64,000 bases of DNA from Cepaea nemoralis (Eukaryota > Mollusca > Gastropoda > Stylommatophora > Helicidae), in assembly GCA_014155875.1 (NCBI GenBank), contig JACEFZ010006340.1, positions 22,778 through 86,777 of the forward strand. Reading direction: 5' to 3'. A program made the translations under genes and the position numbers. Position 1 is the first letter of the stretch. Each line of letters starts with the position of its first letter. Shown piece after piece: positions 45,842 through 57,296 of this stretch. The notes under the pieces are model-generated. The model saw only the letters and a list, made by a program, of their open reading frames with translations. It was not told the DNA's origin and did no database searches.

Positions 45842-48800
45842 TTTTGTTCTAGTTATGGCCATTATAGTAATAAATGTCTTGGGAGACAGAGAATGAAGGC
45901 AAACAACGCAGCCCTCATCGATACATCATCAGACGATGAGAGTGACATAGATCCCGAACTTGTCAATGTATTGCCAACGAATGAATGTCAAAGTGTATCA
46001 TCAGTAACTGATATTTTAGACTTTAAATGTAAAGTATGCCATCAATTTCATGCGGATGGGAAATTAGAATGTGGGCATATAATACCATGTTCAAATGAAG
46101 ATGCTAACGCAGCGTGTGCCTCCAGAGGTAAACTTAAGTTCTACGATGCACTGGTCAATGGACAACCATGCCAATGCTTAGTTGATAGCGGCAGCACTCT
46201 ACTGGGGCTAAGGAGAGAACTTGCTAGACCTGAAGATTATACGGGTGAATTTGTCAAATGCCGTACTTTCTCTGGAACCATCGAGAAATATCCACTGGCA
46301 AAAGCGCATATCAATACCCCGTTCCTTACCGGCACATTTACGTGCGCTATCCTTCAAGATCCATGTACGGATCTTATTTTGGGATGTCTAGATGCATTGA
46401 AAGAATGTACAGACGACGACATAAAAGCCTGGAAAGATACACATATAGCTAACGCTGTAACAAGGTCAGATACAGAAACAAACTATACTGACTTACAAAA
46501 TGAAATGCTACAGCTATTAACACCAAGTGGTGCAGATACCAACACTACTCGACAGAAGTTTATCGAGTCACAAAGCACCGACCATACAATTACACCATAT
46601 TTTAAACTTTTGGGTGAAAGAGCGAAAGTGACTAAGAATGCATCTTGGTACTTTAGAAAATTTAATGGAATTCTCATGCGTTATTATACAAATAATAACC
46701 ATGAAATTCAGCAAACGGTGTTACCTGTAACATACCGACAAAATGTGCTTAAAATCGCACATGAGTCACCGTTTGCTGGACATTTGGCGTATGATAAGAC
46801 GCGAGCCAGAGTTCTATCACATTTTTACTGGCTGAAATTCTGTTCGGACATAAAATCTTTCTGTCGTTCTTGTACTATTTGTCAACATCTTGTACGAAAG
46901 GGAAAGCATGTGACGGCCGAAGTTCAACGGTCATTATTAGCAACCAGACCATTTGAGTGTGTAGCGGTCGATATTGTTGGACCCCTGAATCAGGTGTCAA
47001 GCAAAGGAAACCGTTATATACTAACTCTCGTGGACCTATGTACCAGGTGGATCGAAGCAATTCCACTAAAATACATCACCTCCAAAGATGTGGCAAATGT
47101 ATTTTTGCATATATTTTCTCGCTTTGGCTTCCCACGATCTATCTTATCAGATCGGGGAACGCAGTTTATTTCGGCTGCTACGCAAGCCTTAACCAAATTG
47201 TTAGGAGTAGAGCAACATTTCTGTACCCCGTATCACCCAATGAGTAACGGGATCATAGAGAAAATTAACGGCGATCTCAAACACATGCTGGCTAAAGTAA
47301 CAGCAGAAAACCCAGCTGAATGGGACACACTATTGCCAGCAGTGCTATTTGCCCATAGAGAGATACCGCACACGAGTACGGGTTTCTCACCTTTTGAATT
47401 AGTGTATGGGGCGAACCCTCGAGGACCCCTAACAATCTACCATCAGCTAATCACTAGCTTACCAGACAATCCAACCGCAGTAACACCATATGAGATGGTA
47501 ACTGAAACACGCGATAGGATAATGAAAGCGTGTGTACTGGCCAAAGCATCTTTGGAGAGGAAAGGACAGATGTACCGCGATTATGCAAACAAGGGTGCAA
47601 AAACGATTCACCTCGAACCAAACCAAAAGGTTTTGCTGCTACTACCCGACAAACGTAATTTGTTACTAACATCTTGGCAAGGGCCTTTCAACGTCGAACG
47701 TAAAATATCAGATGTTGATTATGAAATATCAATAAAAGGACACTTAAAGATATTCCATATCAACATGCTGAAACCATATTTTTCACGACAAGAACAGCAG
47801 ACAGACGAACAAATTGCACCATCACCAAGCAATGAGACGACAAACGAACACAACACAACTTCACTAGATAGGGCGACACACGACAGCGACAACGCAAACA
47901 CACTTAGTCAGATAACAGCACACACAGCTAGTACCACAACAGTATTGAACGAGACAGACGAAGACGACATGGAATTACCCGTTCCTACTGTAGACTCGAC
48001 TGCGACCATTGACAGCATAAAGATAGAAACGAAACTAACAGATGACCAACGACGACAAATCTTAGAGCTAGTGACGGATTACAAAGACATTTTCTCCGAC
48101 ATCCCTGGAAAGACAGATAGAATAGAACATTCTATCGTTCTGACTGACACCACACCTATCAAGTGTCGACCTTATTCTATTCCATTAAACTATAGGTCGA
48201 ACCTCGACAAAGAAATTCTATCTCTCGAGTCGAGCGGAATCATCCAAAAATCTCAGTCAGAGTATTCCTTCCCTATTGTCCTTGTCGCCAAAAAGGACTC
48301 TTCTATTCGACTATGCGTCGATTATCGCCGCCTAAATAAGATAACTAAAAGTGACGCTGAACCGATTCCATCATGCGAGGATCTAATCTTGGACATGTCT
48401 ACATCCCGCATATTCAGCAAGATTGACCTCACGAAAGGTTACTGGCAACTCCCGATGGAAGTAAATTCCATCCATCTAACAGCTTTCTCCACTCCTCTTG
48501 GACTATATGAGTTGCGCTTTCTTCCTTTCGGCCTTCGTAACGCTCCAGCGACTTTCGTCCGTCTAACTAGGGATCTTCTCCACGGGATGACAAATATTTC
48601 GACGTATATAGATGACATTTGCATCCATACAGAAGACTGGACAACACACCTACTGAAACTTAGACAAGTCTTCGACAGGTTAAGATTGTTTGGACTCACA
48701 GCGAAGCCGTCCAAAGTAGAGTTGGGCATGGAACAAATTGACTTCCTTGGTCACACCATCTGCAGGGGCCAATTGAAAACTGATGACAGAATCGTCACTA

Positions 48801-49258
48801 AGATTCTGAATTTGACAATGCCAACGACCAAGAAACAGGTCCGAAGTTTACTGGGTCTTGTAAACTATTATAGTAAATTCATCCCTAACCTGGCGGAAAT
48901 CACCAGTGTTTTTTCTAACATCTTAAAAGCTTCGGCTAAGTTATCTGTAAAAGATGCACGATTAATTAGTGCGTTATCGAAATTAAAACATTGTTTCAGC
49001 GTTCCACCTATTCTCCGTATGCCTAATCCAAAACTCACTTATTTCTTACGCACAGACGCGAGTGCCATATCCATATCTGGGATACTAGGACAGTTCTACG
49101 ACGGGACGTTCCATCCCGTAATGTACGTAAGTCGCAAGATCACTCCGGCTGAAGGAAGATACTCAGCATCAGAATTGGAAGGCCTTAGTTTGATCTATTG
49201 CGTGAGAAAGTTTCATCCGATTTTTGGCAGGAGCACAGTTTGTAATCCAATCCGATAA
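45842..49258 (+). CDS. Element 2 PR-IN-RT polyprotein
   Basis: It continues the gag frame after the TAG; the first ATG is at 45893. Order: rest of the CCHC knuckle; another Cys/His cluster (CKVCHQFHADGKLEC); protease CLVDSGST with Asp at 46184-46186; integrase HHCC (AHESPFAGHLAYDKT...CRSCTICQH); core with Asp 46970-46972, Asp 47150-47152 and Glu 47258-47260 (D-X35-E); GPFNVERKISDVDYEISIKG module; a variable spacer; RT with FSKIDLTKGYWQLPM, LPFGLRNAPATF and STYIDDICIHTE, all catalytic Asp present; then RNase H with RTDAS and SASELEGLSL. Over 1100 codons are open, so this is the better-preserved pol of the two elements. It breaks near 49220, where a T run shifts the frame. Confidence 0.93.
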   Translation, partial: FCSSYGHYSNKCLGRQRMKANNAALIDTSSDDESDIDPELVNVLPTNECQSVSSVTDILDFKCKVCHQFHADGKLECGHIIPCSNEDANAACASRGKLKFYDALVNGQPCQCLVDSGSTLLGLRRELARPEDYTGEFVKCRTFSGTIEKYPLAKAHINTPFLTGTFTCAILQDPCTDLILGCLDALKECTDDDIKAWKDTHIANAVTRSDTETNYTDLQNEMLQLLTPSGADTNTTRQKFIESQSTDHTITPYFKLLGERAKVTKNASWYFRKFNGILMRYYTNNNHEIQQTVLPVTYRQNVLKIAHESPFAGHLAYDKTRARVLSHFYWLKFCSDIKSFCRSCTICQHLVRKGKHVTAEVQRSLLATRPFECVAVDIVGPLNQVSSKGNRYILTLVDLCTRWIEAIPLKYITSKDVANVFLHIFSRFGFPRSILSDRGTQFISAATQALTKLLGVEQHFCTPYHPMSNGIIEKINGDLKHMLAKVTAENPAEWDTLLPAVLFAHREIPHTSTGFSPFELVYGANPRGPLTIYHQLITSLPDNPTAVTPYEMVTETRDRIMKACVLAKASLERKGQMYRDYANKGAKTIHLEPNQKVLLLLPDKRNLLLTSWQGPFNVERKISDVDYEISIKGHLKIFHINMLKPYFSRQEQQTDEQIAPSPSNETTNEHNTTSLDRATHDSDNANTLSQITAHTASTTTVLNETDEDDMELPVPTVDSTATIDSIKIETKLTDDQRRQILELVTDYKDIFSDIPGKTDRIEHSIVLTDTTPIKCRPYSIPLNYRSNLDKEILSLESSGIIQKSQSEYSFPIVLVAKKDSSIRLCVDYRRLNKITKSDAEPIPSCEDLILDMSTSRIFSKIDLTKGYWQLPMEVNSIHLTAFSTPLGLYELRFLPFGLRNAPATFVRLTRDLLHGMTNISTYIDDICIHTEDWTTHLLKLRQVFDRLRLFGLTAKPSKVELGMEQIDFLGHTICRGQLKTDDRIVTKILNLTMPTTKKQVRSLLGLVNYYSKFIPNLAEITSVFSNILKASAKLSVKDARLISALSKLKHCFSVPPILRMPNPKLTYFLRTDASAISISGILGQFYDGTFHPVMYVSRKITPAEGRYSASELEGLSLIYCVRKFHPIFGRSTVCNPIR

Positions 49259-49469
49259 CTCTCCATTGTCTGTGATGCAATCTGGACATCCTACCAACAA
49301 TAGAATTTACAGGTGGGCTTTGATTCTCCAAAATTACACATTTACCATCCAGCATTTAAAAGGGAGATTAAATACGATTGCAGACATTTTGAGTCGTCCT
49401 TCATCCATTCAAATACCTGAGTTACAGGAAGGAAGCGACCATACACCACCAGAAACAGTGACACTGTAA
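49224..49469 (+). pseudogene. Element 2 RNase H C-terminal end, in a shifted frame
   Basis: Reads AGAQFVIQSDNSPLSVM, RIYRWALILQNYTFTIQHLK, LNTIADILSRP: the last RNase H Asp and the usual gypsy pol end. It overlaps the upstream frame by 35 bases. The shift is probably a one-base change in the T run at 49221-49225. Confidence 0.88.
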
Positions 49470-51505
49470 TGTTAAATAACCAAGTGCCATGTGTGGTGAG
49501 TAAGACATATCGTAAGTGCGTTACTATCGCCTGATATATAACTTGTGTGAATAGAACAGTGCTATGAAAAGTGTAACGAACAGACGCATATTAACATGCG
49601 CTGAGACACACGTAATTTAGATTATGGGAACTAACGCCAAGAGGACAGCAAACCCAGCTTAGACCCCGAAATCTAGAATATATTGAACCAACGCTTAGAC
49701 CCCGAATAACATTCCAGGGTTAGCTATGGACCTACATAATGTGGTAGGCAACTATATTAATACACTATCCTTCAAGGAGAGCATAAAAGACTTTGGCGGA
49801 ATGAACTATGTTAGAATAGTCTACAAAGAGATTTGCTCCATCTTCACAACGCAGAGGAGGACGTCAACTTAGTGTAATTAGATATAGAAATGTAACTGTG
49901 ATATATGTACATTATTATTTTATTTACAGTATCTATAACTTCATTTTCTATTATTTATTCTATTGCAAATTGTGTAAACGCATATATAACTTTATTTTCT
50001 TATTTGCGTAGTTAGAAATCATTATCATTTAATTAATAACCCATTTATTAAAACATCCATTATAGAAATACAATTGTTAGATATTATATTAGTTTATTAC
50101 CATATAATTATAATCATTTATACATCCATTTATTTAAAATATCATTTCAAAACTAACATCAATCATTTAGGAATTAATATCATCTTTTTCACAAATAACA
50201 TTTAAGGTAATTAATCCATTTTTCTTAAATGAAACTAGTAGTAAATTATTTCCCTTGAGGGTAATTTAGGTCAGCACACCAAATTATGGAAGTTACTATG
50301 TCAGGAGCGGTAACAAACCATCCTTATAACGATGTATATATTTTGTATAGACATGACGCGTGCAAACAAAACGCACAGTCATTTGGCGTGATTACTGTTA
50401 TAATTCAGCCAATCGTTTATTGTATATATATATTGTTTATGTATGTGAATACTATGAAACATATTTTAATGACGAAAGAATGATTGAGTGAAAGAATAGT
50501 ATGAAAGGGTATGAAAGATGAATGAAAGAAGAGAAAATGCGAGGAGAGAATGCAAAAACTTAGTAAACATTGAAAGGAAGAGAGCGAGAGAGAAAGACAG
50601 CGGAAAATTTTTTTTCCACCGCTGGAAAAGTCTTATTTGACTTGTCTGTGTCATCTGTGTTTCCAATGTGTTGTCGAAGGTTTTTATATGTGTTACAGCC
50701 ACACTTTAACAGAGTATATAAAGAACGTACTTTGAGCTTCAGAAAACGGAGTTGTGGTCACAAATAAAAGTGACGAACGTTTGTAACCACAATAAACCGA
50801 TTTGCGGCGCTCGAAGGAACACACACATTTAGTACACTAACGCATACACATGTTAGAGAGTTAAGTACACTTTAGTTTATTAGAAAACACGCAAACAAAC
50901 AGGAAAACGAACACATAAAAGTTGCACACACCAATCAGTTCAAAGAACAATAACTCTAAATTCAGGGGACACAATAAATAATCAGAAACCTAAATGTAAC
51001 AGTAAATATAGCTTTTTCACATGCGGAAGCAAGAAGGTGAACAGTAGAGCTATGTGTATAGAGTTGGAGGGGATATTGATGGGAACATGAACACTTGGTG
51101 CTCATGTGTTGTACTCATAATAGAGTCAACTAGTGTGTGGGTTGTCATTTTGGGCAATAGGAGGAACAGGTCAAGACGGAAAGTCAATAGGTGAAAGTCA
51201 AAAGACATAGGGTCAAACGACAGAAGCCAGGACATAAGTCATAAGACAACGGTTTCCGGTTCACTACCAATCCCTAAGATATCTATAGAACCAACTATAC
51301 TGAGACATGGGCTACTGAATTAGCCAAGTGAAAAGATAGAACACTGTGAATGAAGGTAGAAGATATTGTTCTATCCCCAAACTAGAAAGTTCTATACTTA
51401 TTGGAGATCTGACAAAATTGGGACAACCAATTTTTCTTTTGTGACCAAGAAGTGTTACAAACATGAGGAAAAGGGAAGTAACACTTCGCGGAGAGGAGGG
51501 GACCC
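49470..51505 (+). other. Element 2 long 3' non-coding region and polypurine tract
   Basis: Two kilobases between pol and the 3' LTR. AT-rich, with a GAAAGAAT-type degenerate run at 50476-50600 and no ORF with motifs. An env-like gene is not seen on either strand. GAGAGGAGGGGA at 51491-51502, three bases before the LTR, is a good polypurine tract for plus-strand priming. Confidence 0.7.
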
Positions 51506-52110
51506 TGTCAGCATCCCCAATAAGACCTTACAGGAGTAATGAGTTAACACTAATCTAGTAGAGAGACATCAGACAGGGAAGACACCGAGTACTATTAATA
51601 CCTCACAGGGAGACACATTTGTGTCAGACCAGAGGGCAACGAGTACAGATGAGCGAGGGCTTTCCCCAAGCAATTGGGTTGCTGGTCCTTGCGAGTAACC
51701 GTGATATGGCAGGTTACTCAAACTCACCAGCCGGCGTGCTGGCAAGACCAGGCACGCAATACTAGCGACTGCACGGAGAGTAAAGTGTCCGTGCTTGTCC
51801 ACGCTATGTGTAGCGGGACAGACTGACTGGAGACGGTAGAGAGGGCAGACGTATCCTTAACCAATACGATAGCTTTCTAGGCCATAGGCAAACATAGGGC
51901 TGTTCATTTAGATTGTGTAATGCTAGCATCATCTATCATCACGTTGATGTATTCATATTGTGTAACAATGATGAAACCTAACGTTCGTAGAGCCATTCAA
52001 ATGTCGGCTCTGAATAAATTGCATTCCTTTCGCAAATGTCATGAATTGTTATTTCGTGCAGTGCGAAAGTAGCGGAGTCTTGAAAAGCTGCAGCGCACAA
52101 GTCGCTGACA
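51506..52110 (+). mobile_element. Element 2 3' LTR
   Basis: 605 bases, TGTCAGCATC...GTCGCTGACA, followed by the CTCGA duplication and I1 RNase H sequence (GAGACACAGACACTCAC). The TATA site is changed to TATTAATA. Confidence 0.95.
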
Positions 52111-52594
52111 CTCGAGACACAGACACTCACTAGGGCATGTTTCCTTAGTGACTCAATGAGCATGCTCAGGGGAATAGAGGTGGGTGGATCCGAAGAGAAT
52201 GGTTGCTGTTTCTGGAGCGGTCTCGGCTGGCAAAGATTAGTTTCATCTTCGTGCCAGGGCTGACAAGCTCGTAGGTAAGGCTACTGTGGAGGGCGGACGC
52301 GCCATGGACCAGGCTTGCATTTTGAATGCTCTACGAGAAGTAATACTTTTGCTGGAACCAAGTGATGGCTGTAAATCTACAACCATGGCCAGACTGCGAG
52401 AACAGCAAATTAAAAGAGGGGTGGCCAAACACGAACACTACGCAGGAAGCCAAAGAAGATTGATAAACCAACACAGAACTGGTGTCGTTAGCCGCTACAA
52501 GCTGCGGGATGTGCTGAGGAGGGGATCTGAGCACTTATGGACTGAATGGTTCGTTGTGCAATGAGGATGATCTGTCGACTAACTAACTAACTAG
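52111..52594 (+). pseudogene. I1 copy F, end of RNase H and CTAA tail
   Basis: Resumes the I1 sequence after the CTCGA repeat: a broken ...FLSD-S-M region, LLFLERSRLAKISFIFVPG in shifted frames (a deletion removes the HAGVQGNERAD part), then frame 52286-52564 EGGRAMDQACILNALREVIL, AKHEHYAGSQRRLINQHRTG and EHLWTEWFVVQ. Ends in CTAA repeats at 52578-52592. Confidence 0.85.
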
Positions 52595-52608
52595 CATATC
52601 ACTAGAGC

Positions 52609-53400
52609 ACTTAAAGAAAGGAAGAGACAGGCTGACCATTCACTGGTTACCAGTCACGATTGCCCCCGAAGGAGTTAAAAGAACTGGTGCACAGTTTTAC
52701 AGGGGATGACAAGGATAAGGTTTTCAGGATAAAGAATGGTTCTGGCATGTGGGGTGCACGCTTCAATCAAAATAGGAATTCCCCCATTACATACGGATCT
52801 GCACTACTGGTATTATGAACAACAATCACAGAGTGTTGATCACAATGCCGGGGAGAAAGAATAATTGTCCGGCGTATGACCAGAACAACCACTGGGCAAA
52901 TAACTGTCCTAGCAGACGACCACCGGTGACACCAACAGCAGCAGCAATTGGTGTACAAAGCCAAGAAGATTTCCCGCCACTCGTAAGAGAAACACCTCCA
53001 CAGAAAAGAAATGAACTTACACAAACTTTCAATAGTCAAATCAACACATAAGAAGACAAGAACACACACGAAAATAACACACAAGAAAACAATACAAAGA
53101 ATGATGACTCCGATTAAGAGAAAATCCAATAAAGCGATCCAATAAAGAGAAAATGGGCTGATAGAAGACTACTGCAGTCAAAACACAGCTGTGTCACAGT
53201 AACATGCGATCTATCACCGACTAGATACATACCAGAAAGGAAGGGAAAACAATCAAACACACCACTGACAAGACAAAGGAAAATGAACAAGAAGAACAAG
53301 AGTAGTACCAAGTACAAGACGAAGAAGACACATACAGCATACCTCTCTTTGTAGACACCGACACAAGTGATCAGAACCAGGATCAAGACGAGCCTCAGTC
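52609..53400 (+). pseudogene. Tx1 copy T3 ORF1, C-terminal part
   Basis: Frame scraps KKGRDRLTIHWLPVTIAPEG; a stretch with stops; VLITMPGRKNN with knuckle-like CPAYDQNNHWANNC, where the second ligand position reads Tyr; EDFPPLVRETPPQKRNELTQ; then KRKWADRRLLQSKHSC and SPTRYIPERK. Parallel to 23915-24300 in copy T2. Confidence 0.75.
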
Positions 53401-54899
53401 ATAAACTTTTGGTACTGACAACAAGCACGTCTAGACGTGCCAATCATGGTAAAAACTTTCCGTTTGAATTTCTATAGTAATTCTACCTCATTTATTTGTT
53501 GCTACTAACATTACAATGCCTAGTGATTTCATTATTTTTACTATAAATATTTGTGATATACGTACAAAATTACAACACATCATCACACGTATAAGCAAAC
53601 ACAAACCAGACTTTATACTACTACAAGAAACAAATATATTTCAAAAACTTTCGTGCAACAAATCATCACACAACTAGGTCTCAAAAATTTATGCTCTAGT
53701 TTAGGCATGCACAAAATCGGGTCAGGAACAACTATTCTGCAGGCATCAGACAGATCGGATATTATAAGAACATAGTCGGGTGACCAGGGACGAATCTCCA
53801 TAATAAAGGTAGACAATACTATACATGCATACACCGTAGTGAACATACATGCACCACCACATTACAATCATCAACCAATTTTTTTTAAAACCAAGAATTA
53901 GACACCATACGTACACAAACATACAGGGGATTTCAATTTCTTACCCTCAGAAATGGATACTGTAGGGGTGGGGGAGGGGGAAAAAAGGGGAGGGGGAATC
54001 AGGAATCAAGACACAATTAAGGAGAAGTAACAAGAATGGAATACACCATCTGGATATACTACAGAATACCTTAGTCACACCATTTATCAGACGCGTTCAG
54101 ACACAGACGCCCTAAAACATTGAAACAACACTCAAAAATAGGGCTCACAAAAGATCAGCCAGACTAGGTAGAATATACACACCTGCAACACACCACATAA
54201 AACACACAAAACACATGCAAGAACATTACAAGACATAGATCACAAATCAATACTAGCATATATCACTACAGACACTACAATTGTACAGCCCTCAAAACGA
54301 TTTCCACATTGGAAATTCAACAACACACAACTCCAACACACAGGTTATGTGCACCACATGAAACACCTTATTCTAACATACACTAATAGTAAACCCACCG
54401 ATAACATAACACAAATTTGGGATTTACTGAAGAATAGAATACGTAACAGAACACAACAATCTGCATCCATCACAGACAACGGCAGACTACAACAAGAACA
54501 CATTATACAAACAGCAATACAACTCACAAAACAGATAGACAGGAATGCACTAGACCTACACACACTAGAATCACAATTAGAACAACACTAGCAACACAAA
54601 TTATGTGATGCACTCCTCAGAACTAAACTCACTACCATATCATAAAGGCACTCCCAGCGAACAACACCTTGCTTTAGAACAAAACATACAACGCAACAGA
54701 CAAATAGGAGCAATCATAGACATGCAAGGAAACACACAAACACAGGCAACACATATTAGAAACATTCTAACAGCACTACAATGACCTATATACAACAGAA
54801 CCAGCCAACATACAAACACAAAATAGGTTCTTACAATACACAAAGAAACTATCTGACAAAGGTAAAGACATACTAGCCAGAGCTCTTGCATTAGTAGGT
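53401..54899 (+). pseudogene. Tx1 copy T3 endonuclease and pre-RT spacer
   Basis: Frames: ICDIRTKLQHIITRISKHKPDFILLQET (about 53545-53630), GDFN remnant (GGGGATTTCAATT, about 53927), ARLGRIYT and YIT near 54160-54260. Then a basic, Gln/Asn-rich spacer (MKHLILTYTNSKPTDNITQI, RQIDRNALDLHTLESQLEQH; 54349-54591). It is broken by a G-rich stretch at 53963-53999. Confidence 0.75.
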
Positions 54900-54920
54900 A
54901 TAACACATGCACTCAATCAA

Positions 54921-55284
54921 ATGCAAAAAGACAAGACACCAGGACCAGGTGGACTCACTGTAGTATTGTGCAAGTACGACTTTTCTATCCTAGACAGTTT
55001 CCTTCTAAAGTTCTACCAAGAAGCTTTTCACAAACAAGACCTCACCAACACTTACAACATGTCCTCCATAACAATCATCTATAAAGACAACACAGACAAA
55101 ACACAGCTTAAAAACTATAGACCCATCTCATTATTACACACAGACTACAAAATTCTAGCAATGTCACTTGCAAACAAATTAAAAACATTCATGCCATCAC
55201 TAGTAGACCCAGACCAAAAGTGCAGTGTTCAACACATAAACATATACCAACATACACACTTCATTAGAGATTTTAATCACATCA
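54921..55284 (+). pseudogene. Tx1 copy T3 reverse transcriptase fingers
   Basis: Frame 54921-55328: KDKTPGPGGLTVVLCKYDFS, SSITIIYKDNTDKTQLKNYR, RPISLLHTDYKILAMSLANK, VDPDQKCSVQHINIYQHTHF. This is the L1/Tx1 pattern (PGPDGL, YRPISLLN, DYKILA). Cut near 55284 by the 3' end of an antisense RTE LINE. Confidence 0.85.
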
Positions 55285-55483
55285 ATCAATCCATCATGTG
55301 CCATGCCGGAAAGCGTGGGCAGTCATAACTCGCCATTTCACTCGATCACCAGAGTCGTGGATCAGCCATGTTCGTCTCGTCCTACCATGAGACCAAGCAT
55401 CCAGGTATTTTCATCTCGGTCTGCCTCTTGGTCTTTTCCCTTTGATTTGCCAGATGTCACTACGTTCTCCAATCCATTTCTTC

Positions 55484-55667
55484 AGGTGTGACGAGGGGAT
55501 CTGGCCGTTGCTCGACGCTCAGGGGAAAGGCGAGACGGATATATAATCAGATTGCTATGGAGCTATTAGTGTTGGAACTCCTCGCTGGCTGCTGAGGATG
55601 GGGACGGCGCGCTTTGGGAATGTCCCGAATGCTGTGATGTCGGTTCCTAAACCAATCAATCAATCAT
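55484..55667 (+). mobile_element. I2 LINE 3' fragment with 14-bp TSD
   Basis: Flanked by CAATCCATTTCTTC (55470-55483) and CAATCTATTTCTTC (55668-55681), one mismatch. The sequence matches the end of the I2 copy at 39792-39953 (GTGTGACGAGGGGATCTGGC ... CCCGAATGCTGTGATGTCGG) with an ATCA tail. Confidence 0.85.
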
Positions 55668-55681
55668 CAATCTATTTCTTC

Positions 55682-56815
55682 TTATAACATGTCCAAAAAT
55701 ATTGACTGTCTACGTCTAATTTCTCTAATCAGTTACGATGTTTCATTTGTCTCCTGTAGTACTTGGTCATTGGTTTTTCTGTATGTCAATGGTATACTTT
55801 ACATTTTCCTCAGAAACAACATTTCTGCAGCCATCAGATGTTTTTCAGCTTGACTGCTCATTGTCCAAGTTTCACATCCATACAAAAGAACAGGCTCTAT
55901 GTATCCCCTCAACACTCTTTTACTAGTTTCAATTGACATCTTTTTGTTCGTCAGAATGTATTTCATCTTGCTAAAGGCTACTTTCACATGGCGATTCTTG
56001 TTCTAATCTCTTCAGGGCATCTCCCATCAGATGTTATGACTGTTCGAGATAATTGTACCTATTCACTTGTTGAATAATATTCCCATTTGCTTGTATATTA
56101 CATTCTTGTACTTCGTTTTTCCTAGTTAACGACCATAACCTGTGTCTTTGTACAATTTAATTCTAATACCAGTTGCTCACAGTGTACAACAACCGCATCT
56201 ACTAATTTTGCAGATCTTATGCATTGTCCGCAATCAATATTGTATCATATGCATATCTAATGTTATTGATGATTTGTCCTACAATGCTGATTCCATTTAT
56301 ATCTTCTACATTTCTGAAAATATGTTCAGTGTAAGGAAAAAGATCTGGAGACAATACACATCCCTGCCTAACAACTATCTTAATAGGCTGATATTGTCCC
56401 ACTTCATTATCAATCCTTATGGCAAGCATATCCACCATGTTGACATGTCTACCTCTATCAAAAGCTTTTGTGTAGTCAATAAAGCAAAGATGTATATACT
56501 TGTTTACTTCTATAGCACGGTTAATAACTGTTCGCAGCATATACACAGCATTTACTGTAACCTTTCCTTCTACAAACCCACATTGTTCCCCCCCTATTTT
56601 ATGTTGTATTTTCTTCCTATCTCTTTGCATGATAATTCGTAGCAAAATCTTTGTGATGTGACGCATTATACTAATTGTTCTATGTTGATCACATTCCAAT
56701 TCTCCTGATTTCTTTGGGATTGCAATAAATACATAGTTACATAGAGTTACATAATTCAGAACGTATATCTCCAGTTTTATTAATGTGTTCAGCATCTGGT
56801 GACTTGCTCTAATCT
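55682..56815 (-). pseudogene. RTE-type reverse transcriptase
   Basis: Frame 56217-56795 (minus) reads IPKKSGELECDQHRTISIMR, GGEQCGFVEGKVTVNAVYML, LCFIDYTKAFDRGRHVNMVD, IKIVVRQGCVLSPDLFPYTE, INGISIVGQIINNIRYAYDT. The active site is YAYD, so the usual second Asp-Asp pair is altered. Frame 55799-55987 reads SIETSKRVLRGYIEPVLLYG. It is the same family as 22214-22675. Confidence 0.85.
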
Positions 56816-57296
56816 AAATTCTTCTAAAGCTTTAATCATTTTGTTGTGATGTTATGCACCGGGGGTCTTGCCAGCTTTCATGTGCTTAAGAACATTTCGA
56901 ACCTCCATCTTCAAAATTGGCGTCCTTCATTATTAATCTAATATTATACTTTCCTCTCTGTTATCATCTTACAGGTTTTTTCACATAATCTGTCCATACG
57001 TGTAGAATCAGATCTTTATCTATTATGATTTTGCCATCTTTAGTTTTTAAACAGCCTTTTGATGTACTTGTTCTTTTATTAGTAAGTTCCTGAATTCTTT
57101 TGTGCCTAATTTGGCATTTTAACTGTTGTGTTGTTTTCAATTTCTAACACTTTTACTCAGGCCATGCCTCTTTTGCTCCTACGAAATATCTGACCTTTTT
57201 GTGAATTTCTTCATATTTGGCTGATTATTGTTGTTGAGTTTTTCTTATTTCCATTAGGTGTAAAATTTCTTCAGTCATCCATTTCTTACGACCCAC
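56816..57296 (-). pseudogene. RTE linker between endonuclease and RT
   Basis: The minus strand, with stops, reads GRKKWMTEEILHLMEIRKTQ, AKYEEIHKKVRYFVGAKEAW and TSKGCLKTKDGKIIIDKDLI, typical of RTE linkers. It meets the LTR-like insert at 57296. Confidence 0.7.

Larger units (their letters stand above)
42918..52110 (+). mobile_element. Gmr1-like Ty3/gypsy element 2, complete with both LTRs
   Basis: A 9193-base element bounded by TSD CTCGA (42913-42917 and 52111-52115), with TG...CA LTRs of 606 and 605 bases, a tRNA-Leu-like primer site, gag, pol in the order PR-IN-RT-RH, a long 3' non-coding part (49470-51505) and a purine-rich tract before the 3' LTR. It is structurally complete, but its reading frame is broken at three places. 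Confidence 0.93.
40344..52594 (+). mobile_element. I1 LINE copy F, itself split by LTR element 2
   Basis: Flanked by CATATCACTAGAGC at 40330-40343 and 52595-52608. Its own sequence is 40344-42917 plus 52111-52594, ending in CTAA repeats (52578-52592). It starts inside the endonuclease, so it is 5' truncated. The LTR element at 42918-52110 sits in its RNase H region. Confidence 0.9.
38930..55284 (+). mobile_element. Tx1-like LINE copy T3, holding nested insertions
   Basis: Pieces: possible 5' UTR (about 38930-38982 and 39964-40030), ORF1 (40031-40343, resuming 52609-53400), endonuclease (about 53520-54290) and RT (about 54920-55284). It is interrupted by an I2 LINE (38983-39954) and by an I1 LINE that itself holds an LTR element (40344-52594). 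It ends at an antisense RTE LINE near 55285. The left edge is uncertain. Confidence 0.75.

Noticed and set aside
50286..50767. Possible env-like third gene of element 2
   Set aside because: Only short unrelated ORFs occur between pol and the 3' LTR on either strand.
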